Source of the DNA: Arachidicoccus sp050436765
Lineage (GTDB): Bacteria > Bacteroidota > Bacteroidia > Chitinophagales > Chitinophagaceae
DNA: 14,111 bases
Reading direction: 5' to 3'
Assembly (NCBI RefSeq): GCF_050436765.1
Contig: NZ_JBNQGD010000132.1
Coordinates: 1-14,111, forward strand
Position numbers and translations under genes: made by a program. Of this stretch, positions 1 through 7,177 are shown piece after piece. The notes beneath the pieces are model-generated. The model was not told the DNA's origin, ran no database searches, and worked only from the letters and a program-made list of their open reading frames with translations. How positions within the stretch are numbered: the first letter of the stretch is position 1; each line of letters begins with the position of its first letter.

Positions 1-762
1 TTGACCGGCTAATGCATTTGTCAAATTGCTCGATGCAATTTTCAGCTGTTGTGGATTAATACTTGTAACAGCTCCTGTAACAGATTCTTTTAACTGTTTT
101 CTACCGAATGCAGTAACTATAACATCATTTGCAGCTGTAACTTCTGCGGAAGATAAAATGATTATTAAGCCTGTATCAGCAGTACTTGGAACTTTATACA
201 AATAATTATTATATTCTACAGAACTAAAAAGAAGGTGAGTGCCAGGGGACACATTTAGCACAAATCTGCCATTACCATCGGAAAAAGTACCCAATTTAGG
301 ATCCTCTTTAGAAGAAACTGTTATATTTGATAAAGGCAATTTAGTAATTGAATCAATCACGGTTCCGTAAATTGTTACCTTTTTCTGAAAAGCTTTCCCT
401 ATTTTCGGTTGCAGAATTGTAGCACGAGAAACTTCCACCATATTCGCCCGAATTGAAACTGTTTCTCCATTTTTGATTTTATAATCCGATAAAACCTGTG
501 TTTTATATCCGCTACATTTCACAATAAAATCAATAACACCCTCTGGCAAATGATAAAAGAAAAATCTCCCACTGCTGTCTGTCAATACTGAAGAGATGGT
601 GTCTTTATTTTCCACAGCCATAATTTTTGCTAACCTCAGGGGTTCATTGGATGACGCAGTATGTACAACACCAGTTGCAGCTATATTTTGCTGACTATAT
701 GCCTGCAACATAGACAACTGAGTCATAAATAATAACAAACAGTAAATTAATTTTTTCCTCAT
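1..762 (-). CDS. SusC/RagA-type TonB-linked outer-membrane receptor, N-terminal part (cut by window edge)
   Basis: The ATG at 762 opens a frame that stays open for 254 codons to base 1, so the C-terminal barrel lies outside the window. Residues 1-23 look like a signal peptide (MRKKLIYCLLLFMTQLSMLQ, then AYSQ). Two beta-sandwich domains of the carboxypeptidase-regulatory-like type follow, at about 28-108 and 128-205; each carries the hallmark of a Ser/Asp-rich turn, G-R-F and an aromatic core (TDSSGRFFFY, SDGNGRFVLN). Residues 211-254 contain a TonB-box/plug start (NDVIVTAFGRK, then ESVTGAVTSI and SSNLTNALAGQ), typical of the SusC/RagA family. Such proteins import oligosaccharides across the outer membrane with a SusD lipoprotein lid, whose gene would be expected further along the minus strand, outside the window. 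Most SusC proteins have one N-terminal sandwich domain, so two is a modest variation. The gene follows the fucosidase gene by 47 bases, suggesting cotranscription. Family call is firm; the substrate is inferred from the neighbour only. Confidence 0.9.
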   Translation of the reverse strand, partial: MRKKLIYCLLLFMTQLSMLQAYSQQNIAATGVVHTASSNEPLRLAKIMAVENKDTISSVLTDSSGRFFFYHLPEGVIDFIVKCSGYKTQVLSDYKIKNGETVSIRANMVEVSRATILQPKIGKAFQKKVTIYGTVIDSITKLPLSNITVSSKEDPKLGTFSDGNGRFVLNVSPGTHLLFSSVEYNNYLYKVPSTADTGLIIILSSAEVTAANDVIVTAFGRKQLKESVTGAVTSINPQQLKIASSNLTNALAGQ

Positions 763-809
763 ATTGAAGTTTATTAGAAATTATCTTAATGTGGATTACC
801 TTATCTATT

Positions 810-2279
810 TTACAATACTTTATAAAGTTTCACAGATTCTATAACCGGGCAAGCCAAAGAATTTGAAAAAATAATACGCACCTTTGAAGCGGTAACATTG
901 TCAAATTTTGCTAGTTTTTGGCTTCCAATAGTACTACCTTTATATACAGGAATCCACCTACCATTCTTTTCTATTTCTTTTGTAAACGACCGTACTCGTT
1001 GCCCTAAAGAAATCAATTCTTTAATCTCCATACAATTAAATGTTGCGGACGCTTTCAATTGAAAGCTAAGTGAGGCCGTAGTCGTATTATCATTTACTGC
1101 CCAGTACAATTTTTTATTATCGTTTAGCACATTGGAAGCAGCATATTTTTTAATATTACCCCTCGTCTCAGAAGCCGTAACTTTTGCGCCCAGTAATAAA
1201 TTGGTTGCGAACGATTTTGCCAGATAATCCTGAAGTGAATCCAACGCTTTAATATCGTGAGCATTAATCTTACCTGTTCGGTCTGGAGGGACATTGAGGT
1301 TCCAGCAGGCACCATTTCCCACCGATTTAAAATAAATTTCTTTCAAACTTTTCAGGCTTCGAACCTCGTTATCTTCTTCTGGGTGATAAAACCAACCCGG
1401 CCTGATGGAAACATCTACCTCGGCCGGTATCCAACTTTCCCCATTAAGTGTACCTGTTTCCCCTTCTTTCGCCATCGTATATCCAATACCAGGTTGATCT
1501 CCATTGGGACCGTGGGGTGTATAAGTAGCCCAGCAAGAATCTTCTACAAAACCACTTTCGTTACCACACCACCTTACATCAGGACCGATATCGCTAAAAA
1601 TAACGGCTTTGGGTTGCAGTTTCCTAATGATTGCGAACGTGTTCTTCCAATCATAATAAGTTTTTCGATCAATCTCCCGTGTTTCATTAGCACCCCCATA
1701 GTAACCGCTTCCGCCGTTGGCACCATCTAACCAAACTTCAAATATATCACCGTAGTTAGTTAGTAACTCCCTAAGCTGATTTCTATAATAAGTAATGTAT
1801 TGAGGCTTTCCATATAGAGGATTGTTTCTATCCCATGGCGACAGATAAATACCGAACTTGATTCCGTATTTTTTGCAGGCTGCTGAAATTTCCTTCACGA
1901 CATCACCTTTGCCATTTTTCCAGGGGCTATTTTTTACAGAGTGTTCTGTGTATTTGGAGGGCCACAAACAAAAGCCGTCATGGTGTTTACAGGTGAGTAT
2001 AACTCCTTTAAAGCCATGCTTAGCAACAGTTGATACGATCTGGTCGGCGTCGAAATCAGTAGGGTTGAAAACATCCTCTTTTTCATTTCCCAATCCCCAC
2101 TCTCTATTGGTAAAAGTATTGACGGTAAAATGAAGGAAGCAATATCGTTCCATGCTAAGCCAATCCATTTGACGTTGAGTCGGTATGGCTCCATATGGCT
2201 TAGGGACTGTCTTTTGTGCATTCAGTAAAGTCGTTGCAAAAAGCAATACAGAAAAAATAAAAATCTTTAGCATTTTCAT
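810..2279 (-). CDS. secreted alpha-L-fucosidase, GH29 family, with C-terminal discoidin-like domain
   Basis: Hydrolyses alpha-L-fucose from glycans by the retaining GH29 mechanism. I chose the ATG at 2279 (489 residues) because it starts a clean signal peptide (MKMLKIFIFSVLLFATTLLN, then AQ); an in-frame ATG at 2333 would add 18 polar residues ahead of it, and 2273 is also possible. The catalytic barrel follows, with landmarks HFTVNTFTNREWG, VILTCKHHDGFCLWPS (substrate-binding His pair), FGIYLSPWDRN and VWLDGANG, where the Asp (residue 185 from this start) matches the family nucleophile. WIPAEVDVSIRPGWFYHPEE is a conserved region with Glu candidates for the acid/base; I cannot fix which. About the last 130 residues (from NLLLGAKVTASE) resemble an F5/8 type C carbohydrate-binding domain. 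It is followed on the same strand by the SusC-type receptor gene, pointing to a utilisation locus for fucosylated glycans. Sub-family (1,2-, 1,3/1,4- or broad specificity) cannot be told from sequence by eye. Confidence 0.9.
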   Translation of the reverse strand: MKMLKIFIFSVLLFATTLLNAQKTVPKPYGAIPTQRQMDWLSMERYCFLHFTVNTFTNREWGLGNEKEDVFNPTDFDADQIVSTVAKHGFKGVILTCKHHDGFCLWPSKYTEHSVKNSPWKNGKGDVVKEISAACKKYGIKFGIYLSPWDRNNPLYGKPQYITYYRNQLRELLTNYGDIFEVWLDGANGGSGYYGGANETREIDRKTYYDWKNTFAIIRKLQPKAVIFSDIGPDVRWCGNESGFVEDSCWATYTPHGPNGDQPGIGYTMAKEGETGTLNGESWIPAEVDVSIRPGWFYHPEEDNEVRSLKSLKEIYFKSVGNGACWNLNVPPDRTGKINAHDIKALDSLQDYLAKSFATNLLLGAKVTASETRGNIKKYAASNVLNDNKKLYWAVNDNTTTASLSFQLKASATFNCMEIKELISLGQRVRSFTKEIEKNGRWIPVYKGSTIGSQKLAKFDNVTASKVRIIFSNSLACPVIESVKLYKVL

Positions 2280-2689
2280 TAATTTATGATTTATTATTGG
2301 TGTATATTTTTGAAATTGTATCCTTATAGTCAACGCCCTTGCTTATAAGTTGCGACACATTTGGAGCTGATAAAAAACAGGTAGTTCGCAATCTCTCCAA
2401 TAGCATATTGCATCTTTAATGTAACGTCGTCCACAAAAACCGTATACGAATTCCACCTTTATCGATTGAAGTCAGCTCAAACAAGTCGCGTATTGAATCA
2501 ATATATTCTCTCAATTTATAACACGATTAGATTTCTGGTAGCCGTTCCTGAAAGCCGTAAATATTGAGCAATAATCGAAGTATTATAATCGTTAAAATTC
2601 CGGAAAGACAAAACTATCAACATTGCCGAAGAACTTATACAAGGGATTTAATGAATACTTAAAGTATTTTAATGAAAAAAGTATTTTCG
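2280..2689. other. gene-poor spacer upstream of the fucosidase gene
   Basis: No intact gene seen. Both strands show short open stretches broken by stops; on the minus strand a string around 2340-2425 reads MQYAIGEIANYLFF, which faintly recalls a MerR-type start, but it ends within about 30 codons and lacks the rest of the family. The fucosidase promoter should lie in the first part of this region; I found no clear TANNTTTG element on the minus strand. Confidence 0.5.
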
Positions 2690-2954
2690 TGGGGCTCCGC
2701 TCTGACAGTCCATTATTACCTGTTTGTTATTTCAAGTTTAAAACGATTTGGTAACATTCATAAAGCAATTGTAGGTATAGCGTTAAAGATGTTTATCAAA
2801 GCATCTAAAAGAACTTGAGGCTGACTATATCATCAACCGGAAGATACATCCTTAAGTTCCATCAAAAGTGGAGTATATCCTTTCTAAAAACGGGAGATCA
2901 CTCAAGGATGTGGTGCAGTTTATTGGCAGAATGGGGCAAGAAAAATATAGCTGA
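2690..2954 (+). pseudogene. HxlR-type winged-helix transcriptional regulator, broken
   Basis: The plus strand reads SSLKRFGNIHKAIVGIALKM (2732-2791) in one frame and, after a one-base shift near 2801, KHLKELEADYIINRKIHP, then a TAA stop at 2853-2855, then VPSKVEYILSKNGRSLKDVV and QFIGRMGQEKYS ending at TGA 2952-2954. The order RFGxLxxAIxGIxxKML / LKELExDGxIxRxxxP / PxxVEYxLxxxGRSL is the core of HxlR regulators, which sense redox or aldehyde stress and bind DNA as dimers. A single extra base (G at 2801) restores the expected KMxxKHLKELE junction, and the stop sits where the family usually has Glu (a GAA to TAA change would suffice). The N-terminal helix and start codon are not recognisable, although a Trp at about 2690 may be the family's KW residue. 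The gene is therefore a decayed remnant and unlikely to yield protein. Confidence 0.8.
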
Positions 2955-3450
2955 ATAGATCTTTAGAATAAACCGAACCCCTAATAACCCCCACCCTAAT
3001 CTATTTAGAACCTTTTCATCAAGATGGACTCACCTTCGCTACATCGGTACAGATAACAACATTTCAATGTGGGTAAGATTAAGCTTCCCTATCTATCACT
3101 ACTTTTATTTTTGTAATTGATTTTTGCTAATTTCTTCTATAAAGAAGTTAAAATCTAACTAGCAAATGATTTCGTTAAGGGAGAGATTTCACCGGAAAAT
3201 TCATACAACGCATCTCCTATTTTGCGCATTGGGACACCAAGCTATAGTTTAAAATCAAAAAGCTTAACTATAATCAAGTCGTTCTGGCCCTCATTTTTTA
3301 AAATCAATTGCTGGTATTTGGTCATCGAGAAGGGCGCTGGGATAGATATTTTATAGATGATTTTTGAAATATCTGTGGCGTTTCGATATGACATGTTTCT
3401 AAGTAGGCAAAAAATGTACCTTGCAGACATTTCAGAGCAGGACAAATCTA
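2955..3450. other. spacer without recognisable gene
   Basis: Short frames exist on both strands (minus 3242-3445, plus 3357-3656), but neither resembles a known family, and the plus one runs antisense into the tail of the RicT gene. I see no tRNA, repeat array or insertion-sequence end. It may hold further decayed sequence, as its left neighbour does. Confidence 0.45.
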
Positions 3451-3486
3451 AAAACAGTGTAAGAATCTTCTTCCTTACACTGTTTT
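3451..3486. terminator. bidirectional rho-independent terminator after the RicT gene
   Basis: A 13-bp perfect stem, AAAACAGTGTAAG (3451-3463) and CTTACACTGTTTT (3474-3486), encloses a 10-base loop and is flanked by T runs on both strands (TTTTTT on plus at 3483-3488, TTTTT on minus). It lies 19 bases beyond the RicT stop, so its main job is probably to end the minus-strand holB-ricT transcript. Confidence 0.85.
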
Positions 3487-3505
3487 TTATTAAGATGAAA
3501 GAAAA

Positions 3506-4849
3506 CTACCGCTTTTGTTCAGGGGGATTATGGGGGTTATTCCCAAGAGGGGGTTTTGCTGTTCTATTATTATTACCGTTGCGAGGGTTATTCCTACTGC
3601 GATTATTATTGCTGCTATTTTCTCTTTTTTGTTCGGAATTTGCCGGCCGATTATGAGTAGCTTTTTTATTGGAAGAGGGAGAAGATTGGGGCTGATTCCT
3701 AGACTCCGAGTTATTATTCCTCGCACTATTATCGTTCTTTCTTTTATCCTTGCGCTTTCTATCATTGCGCTCCAAGCTACGCAAGCTTATCTGCCCAACC
3801 ACGTCAACAAAACCTTGCTCTACTTCTTTTACTTTGCCGACAAGTTCAACTGCTTCCAAGTTTTCCGGTCTTTCACCATTGGCGTTCATTTGTAGAATTT
3901 CTTTTACACGGCGCAAGGTAAGCGGATATTGTGTATTACTATCCGGCAACGTATACCACATCAAATCTTTGAAAATATCCTTCTTTACCAAATAAGCTCT
4001 ACTGCGTTGTATTTCCAAAACATCCGCGTTATTAGGAAAATTCTGCAAAGCATCTAAATAAGTATCTAATTCGTAATTTAGACAACATTTCAAACGACCA
4101 CATTGTCCACTCAGTTTGGTCTGATTAATACTCAAATTTTGATATCTAGCAGCGGTGGTATTGACACTTTTAAAATCGGTAAGCCAAGTACTGCAACACA
4201 GTTCTCGGCCACAGCTACCAATACCCCCTACTTTCCCGGCTTCCTGGCGAATGCCTATCTGTCGCATTTCTACTTTCAATTTAAACTCAGTAGCAAATGA
4301 TTTAATCATTTCGCGAAAATCAACACGATCATCTGCTGTATAGAAAAAAGTCGCCTTTTTCCCATCCGCCTGAATCTCAATTTCACTCAACTTCATCTGC
4401 AATTTCAAATCACGTGCGACTTCCCTAGAACGCATCAGTATTGCTTGCTCACGTGCCTTGCTTTGTTGAAATAATTCAATATCACGTTCACTACTTCTGC
4501 GAAGGATTTTCTTTATGTCAGGGCTATATTCCTTAATCCCTTTCTTTTTCATTTGAATGCGTACAAGTTCACCGGAAAGACTTACTTCACCTACATCAAA
4601 GCCACTCACACCTTCCAATGTTACCAATTCACCTTTTTCAAACGTTTGCAAAGTGCCATTTCTGAAAAAGTCTTTGCGACTGCCATTTTTGAAACTTACC
4701 TCAACAATTTTACAAGCACTGTCCGAATCATTAATAGGCAAATTCATCAACCAATCATGAACATTTAATCTATTACAACCACTAGTGCCACAAGTGCCAT
4801 TGCTTTTGCAACCACCTGGCTTGCTGGTACTGCAACCTCCACATCCCAT
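3506..4849 (-). CDS. ricT: RicT/YaaT-type PSP1-domain protein
   Basis: Homologue of Bacillus RicT (YaaT), part of the RicA-RicF-RicT complex that binds iron-sulfur clusters and assists RNase Y-dependent mRNA processing; in Bacteroidota the role is not established. The PSP1 core spans about residues 45-300. The diagnostic cysteines are present: GGIGSCGRELCCSTWLTDF (Cys213, 218, 219) and LSGQCGRLKCCLNYELD (Cys250, 255, 256), matching the positions that hold a [4Fe-4S] cluster in RicT. Two additions stand out: an N-terminal segment with five cysteines (3, 6, 14, 20, 25; MGCGGC then KPGGCKSNGTCGTSGC) and a basic, Asn/Arg/Ser-rich, probably disordered tail from about 360 to 447. Start: the ATG at 4849 is the first in frame and directly encodes the Cys-rich segment. 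It lies 113 bases downstream of holB on the same strand, with a palindrome between, and ends just before a strong terminator. Family call is firm; function here is inferred. Confidence 0.92.
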   Translation of the reverse strand: MGCGGCSTSKPGGCKSNGTCGTSGCNRLNVHDWLMNLPINDSDSACKIVEVSFKNGSRKDFFRNGTLQTFEKGELVTLEGVSGFDVGEVSLSGELVRIQMKKKGIKEYSPDIKKILRRSSERDIELFQQSKAREQAILMRSREVARDLKLQMKLSEIEIQADGKKATFFYTADDRVDFREMIKSFATEFKLKVEMRQIGIRQEAGKVGGIGSCGRELCCSTWLTDFKSVNTTAARYQNLSINQTKLSGQCGRLKCCLNYELDTYLDALQNFPNNADVLEIQRSRAYLVKKDIFKDLMWYTLPDSNTQYPLTLRRVKEILQMNANGERPENLEAVELVGKVKEVEQGFVDVVGQISLRSLERNDRKRKDKRKNDNSARNNNSESRNQPQSSPSSNKKATHNRPANSEQKRENSSNNNRSRNNPRNGNNNRTAKPPLGNNPHNPPEQKR

Positions 4850-4868
4850 AACTATATATATTTAAACA

Positions 4869-4890
4869 TTGCCGAAACTGTTTCCGGCAA
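4869..4890. promoter_or_regulatory. near-perfect palindrome in the leader of the RicT gene
   Basis: TTGCCGAAAC / T / GTTTCCGGCAA is a dyad of 10-11 bases per arm with one unpaired base, centred 30 bases upstream of the RicT start codon and after the holB stop. As RNA it could only fold with a larger loop (TTGCCG/CGGCAA pairing across AAACTGTTTC). Such symmetry fits a dimeric repressor site or a leader hairpin affecting ricT translation or holB mRNA 3' processing. No regulator can be named. Confidence 0.5.
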
Positions 4891-4962
4891 CAGATGATTT
4901 AATAAAATACTTTTTTGAAAAACAAGTAAATCAACGCGTTATACCAACCTAACAATTGTTTA

Positions 4963-6099
4963 TCAATTCGCCAAAATTACTATTTTCTGGCGAATAATAT
5001 ATTTAAACTTAATGCTAAGGGCATGAAACAACATTTTAGCGTTCGCATTCCGCTCGATGTAGTATGCTGCTTTGTCCAACTCTTCAACCATTACTTCCTG
5101 TTGGCTAACAGATGCTATTTTATTTAATCGTATTGCAAAATCCTTATCCTGAGATGATAATTGAATGTTATTCTCCCCAATGATACGTAAACGAATACTT
5201 TGTGCCAACAAATGACTGAAATAGCGGATTAGCTGCTTTTGCTTTTCTCGACCCAATTTATTCACATCGTCGATCCACTTTGATAATCCAGAAGGATTTT
5301 CTTTTAAAATCGAATTGAGCCATTCACGCACATATTGTTGCCAGTCTTCCGAAATATTTTGCATTAATTGCAAGGCATTTCGATAACTCCCTTCCGCAAG
5401 GTTCGCAACAGCCAAGGCAGCATCGACGCTAAGGCCCGACCGAGTTTGCAATGCATTTTGAATATCAGCTGATTCCAGCAAAGGAATTTTTACAAGTTGC
5501 GTCCGGCTCAATATCGTAGAGATTATCTGCTCTTCATTTTCTGCTACTAACAAAAATAAAGTTTTAGCAGGAGGCTCTTCAATTAATTTCAAGAGTTTAT
5601 TACCCTCTTTTTTAAGATATTCCGGTAACCAAAGAATTAATATTTTATACTCACTTTCAAAGCTTTTAAGACTCAATTTGCGAATAATATCATTACATTC
5701 TTCCGCAGTAATATTGCCCTGTTTATTTTCTGCGCCTATCGATTGTAACCAGTCAAAAGCATTTCCGTACGGATAATTATTTAAAAATTCACGCCACTCC
5801 TTTATATAATCAGAACTTACAGGCTTGTCTCCTGTTTTTTTAGGAATTACTGGAAATGAAAAATGAATATCCGGATGAATTAATTGCGCTGCTTTTTTAC
5901 AAGCATCACATTGTCCGCAAGCATCCTCGATACTTTTATCTTCGCAAACTACATATTGGGCAAATGCCAAAGCCATTGGCAACGCGCCTACACCCTCTTT
6001 GCCCAAAAACAACAACGCATGGCTGAGGCGATTACGCGCTACCATTTCGGACAAGCGAATTTTTACTTCGTTCTGACCTATGACATTTTTAAATTGCAT
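4963..6099 (-). CDS. holB: DNA polymerase III delta' subunit (clamp loader)
   Basis: Delta' is the rigid stator of the clamp-loader complex that places the beta sliding clamp on primed DNA. The start MQFKNVIGQNEVKIRL is the family's usual opening, and no better upstream ATG exists. Residues 33-43 (GKEGVGALPMA) sit where the P-loop would be but lack the GKT/S of a nucleotide-binding site, as expected for delta'. A zinc module follows with Cys52, Cys61, Cys64 and Cys67 (ACGQCDACKKA), then the conserved HPDIHFSFPV. Further marks are ALQSIG-region helices, GNKLLKLIEEPPAKTLFLL (167-184) and the SRT motif (198-200) that supplies the arginine finger to the neighbouring subunit. Length of 378 residues is normal. 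The C-terminal 170 residues form the less conserved helical collar domain. The RicT gene follows on the same strand. Divergence in the C-terminal half is typical. Confidence 0.93.
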   Translation of the reverse strand: MQFKNVIGQNEVKIRLSEMVARNRLSHALLFLGKEGVGALPMALAFAQYVVCEDKSIEDACGQCDACKKAAQLIHPDIHFSFPVIPKKTGDKPVSSDYIKEWREFLNNYPYGNAFDWLQSIGAENKQGNITAEECNDIIRKLSLKSFESEYKILILWLPEYLKKEGNKLLKLIEEPPAKTLFLLVAENEEQIISTILSRTQLVKIPLLESADIQNALQTRSGLSVDAALAVANLAEGSYRNALQLMQNISEDWQQYVREWLNSILKENPSGLSKWIDDVNKLGREKQKQLIRYFSHLLAQSIRLRIIGENNIQLSSQDKDFAIRLNKIASVSQQEVMVEELDKAAYYIERNANAKMLFHALSIKFKYIIRQKIVILAN

Positions 6100-6454
6100 A
6101 AGAGCGAAGATAAGAATGAATTAGGAATGATGCGTTATGAACTTAAACAATGATGATTACGAATTGAATGTTGGACATCTATATACGGCCACAACCCTAT
6201 CCATTCTGAGAATGCCGGACTCATCCAAAAAAGTACGAGAAACTAGATTCAAACTTTAAAGTAATAGATAATAAGTGAGGACATAGCCATATCAGCCCGT
6301 TGTTTCCAATCTTTAGGCTATACTGTCGTTTTCCCGATATAACATTTGTTTCATTTTCCGATTTTTTTGATAGGTATGCTGATAACCCTACCGTCGGACT
6401 ATAGGAAAATAAGAAAAAAATCGTCAAAAGCAGCTATCCATATAATTTCACAAG
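6100..6454. other. spacer between holB and tRNA-Gly
   Basis: No supported gene. A 68-codon minus-strand frame (6221-6427; begins MTIFFLFSYSPTVGL) has no recognisable family and a composition close to random AT-rich sequence. The holB promoter should lie in the first part, but no clear -33/-7 pair was found. Confidence 0.45.
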
Positions 6455-6527
6455 AGCGGGAAACGAGACTCGAACTCGCGACCTTCAGTTTGGGAAACTG
6501 ATGCTCTACCAACTGAGCTATTTCCGC
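6455..6527 (-). tRNA. tRNA-Gly (anticodon CCC)
   Basis: On the minus strand, the 73 bases fold as a full cloverleaf: acceptor GCGGAAA with TTCCCGC, D-arm GCTC-AGTTGGTA-GAGC, anticodon arm TCAGT-TTCCCAA-ACTGA, variable AGGTC, T-arm GCGAG-TTCGAGT-CTCGT, discriminator T. The anticodon CCC reads GGG glycine codons, and the U73 discriminator fits tRNA-Gly. One acceptor pair is A5 opposite C68 instead of a Watson-Crick pair; GCGGGAA would pair perfectly. CCA is not encoded. It stands alone, without other tRNA genes nearby. Anticodon call is confident; whether the mismatch affects function is unknown. Confidence 0.93.
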
Positions 6528-6815
6528 ATATATATTTGTCGCAAGATAATCAAAAAAATAAAAAATAACTCCTGCTTATATTATTAATGATTCGTAACAA
6601 GGTAATTTCTTGAAAATAGACTATCCGATATCTGTACAAAGAGATCTTTGTTCTGCCATATCATTTGTTGTCATCCAAATCAATAATATAGTGCTCACTA
6701 AGCCATTTGAATTACAATTGATGAAAATAAACCACTTTTCAACTTGATACCCCTTTTGACTAATTAGCTCGCAGCATAAGCATATCATGGATGCTATGGG
6801 AATGTCTGGCAATAA
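6528..6815. other. spacer upstream of tRNA-Gly
   Basis: AT-rich, without an identifiable gene. A 63-codon minus-strand frame (6621-6812; begins MPDIPIASMICLCC) matches no family I know and is broken by stops in adjacent frames. The tRNA promoter must lie just right of 6527, but no clear consensus is visible. Confidence 0.4.
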
Positions 6816-7037
6816 CCGCTCATAATTTGCCCGAAATACCTGCGTGTTTTTAACTTTCTAGGCATTCTTACTTTAGCTAATTGCTTAGAAAATAGCAAAG
6901 AAAATTCAATTACTATCAAAGATAGTAACGGGGTTTTAACCGAACGATGCGTCTTTTCAGCTTCTCAAATTAATTGGGAACTACCATCAACGGCAGAGCC
7001 GGCGGGCTTCGGAGGTCATAGACTTACCTTACGGTAA
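6816..7037 (+). pseudogene. possible lipoprotein gene fragment without start codon
   Basis: After a stop at 6813-6815, the plus strand stays open for 73 codons to TAA 7035-7037. It reads VFNFLGILTLANCLENSKEN, then SITIKDSNGVLTERCVFSAS and finally WELPSTAEPAGFGGHRLTLR. The hydrophobic run ending in LANC resembles a lipoprotein signal with its lipidated Cys, but no ATG, GTG or TTG starter precedes it in a sensible position. It could be the decayed remains of a small lipoprotein gene or chance. Low confidence. Confidence 0.25.
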
Positions 7038-7108
7038 CGCCTTACTCCGTTTTTGTTTAGTGTCTGATTTAGTTCCTAACCAGACAGTATTTTTAAACCT
7101 TATTTGTC

Positions 7109-7151
7109 GCGTACAGCCCATCCACACTAAAGCGCTGGATGGGTTGTACGC
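7109..7151. terminator. long hairpin downstream of the glutathione peroxidase gene
   Basis: GCGTACAGCCCATCCA (7109-7124) pairs with TGGATGGGTTGTACGC (7136-7151) over 16 positions with a single G-T wobble, around an 11-base loop. It begins 26 bases after the peroxidase stop on the minus strand. It lacks a strong T run (minus-strand continuation GACAAATAAGG), so it may stop transcription imperfectly or protect the mRNA 3' end. Confidence 0.7.
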
Positions 7152-7177
7152 TCCCCTTGTTATAAAATGACAAAAAT

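Noticed and set aside
2280..2333. Longer fucosidase start at 2333
   Set aside because: It would place 18 polar residues ahead of a well-formed signal peptide.
2340..2425. MerR-like string on the minus strand (MQYAIGEIANYLFF)
   Set aside because: Only a few residues agree, the recognition helix is missing and a stop follows soon after.
3515..3895. Hydrophobic plus-strand frame opposite the RicT tail
   Set aside because: It is the antisense shadow of the Asn/Arg-rich tail codons, which generate Ile/Leu-rich reading on the other strand.
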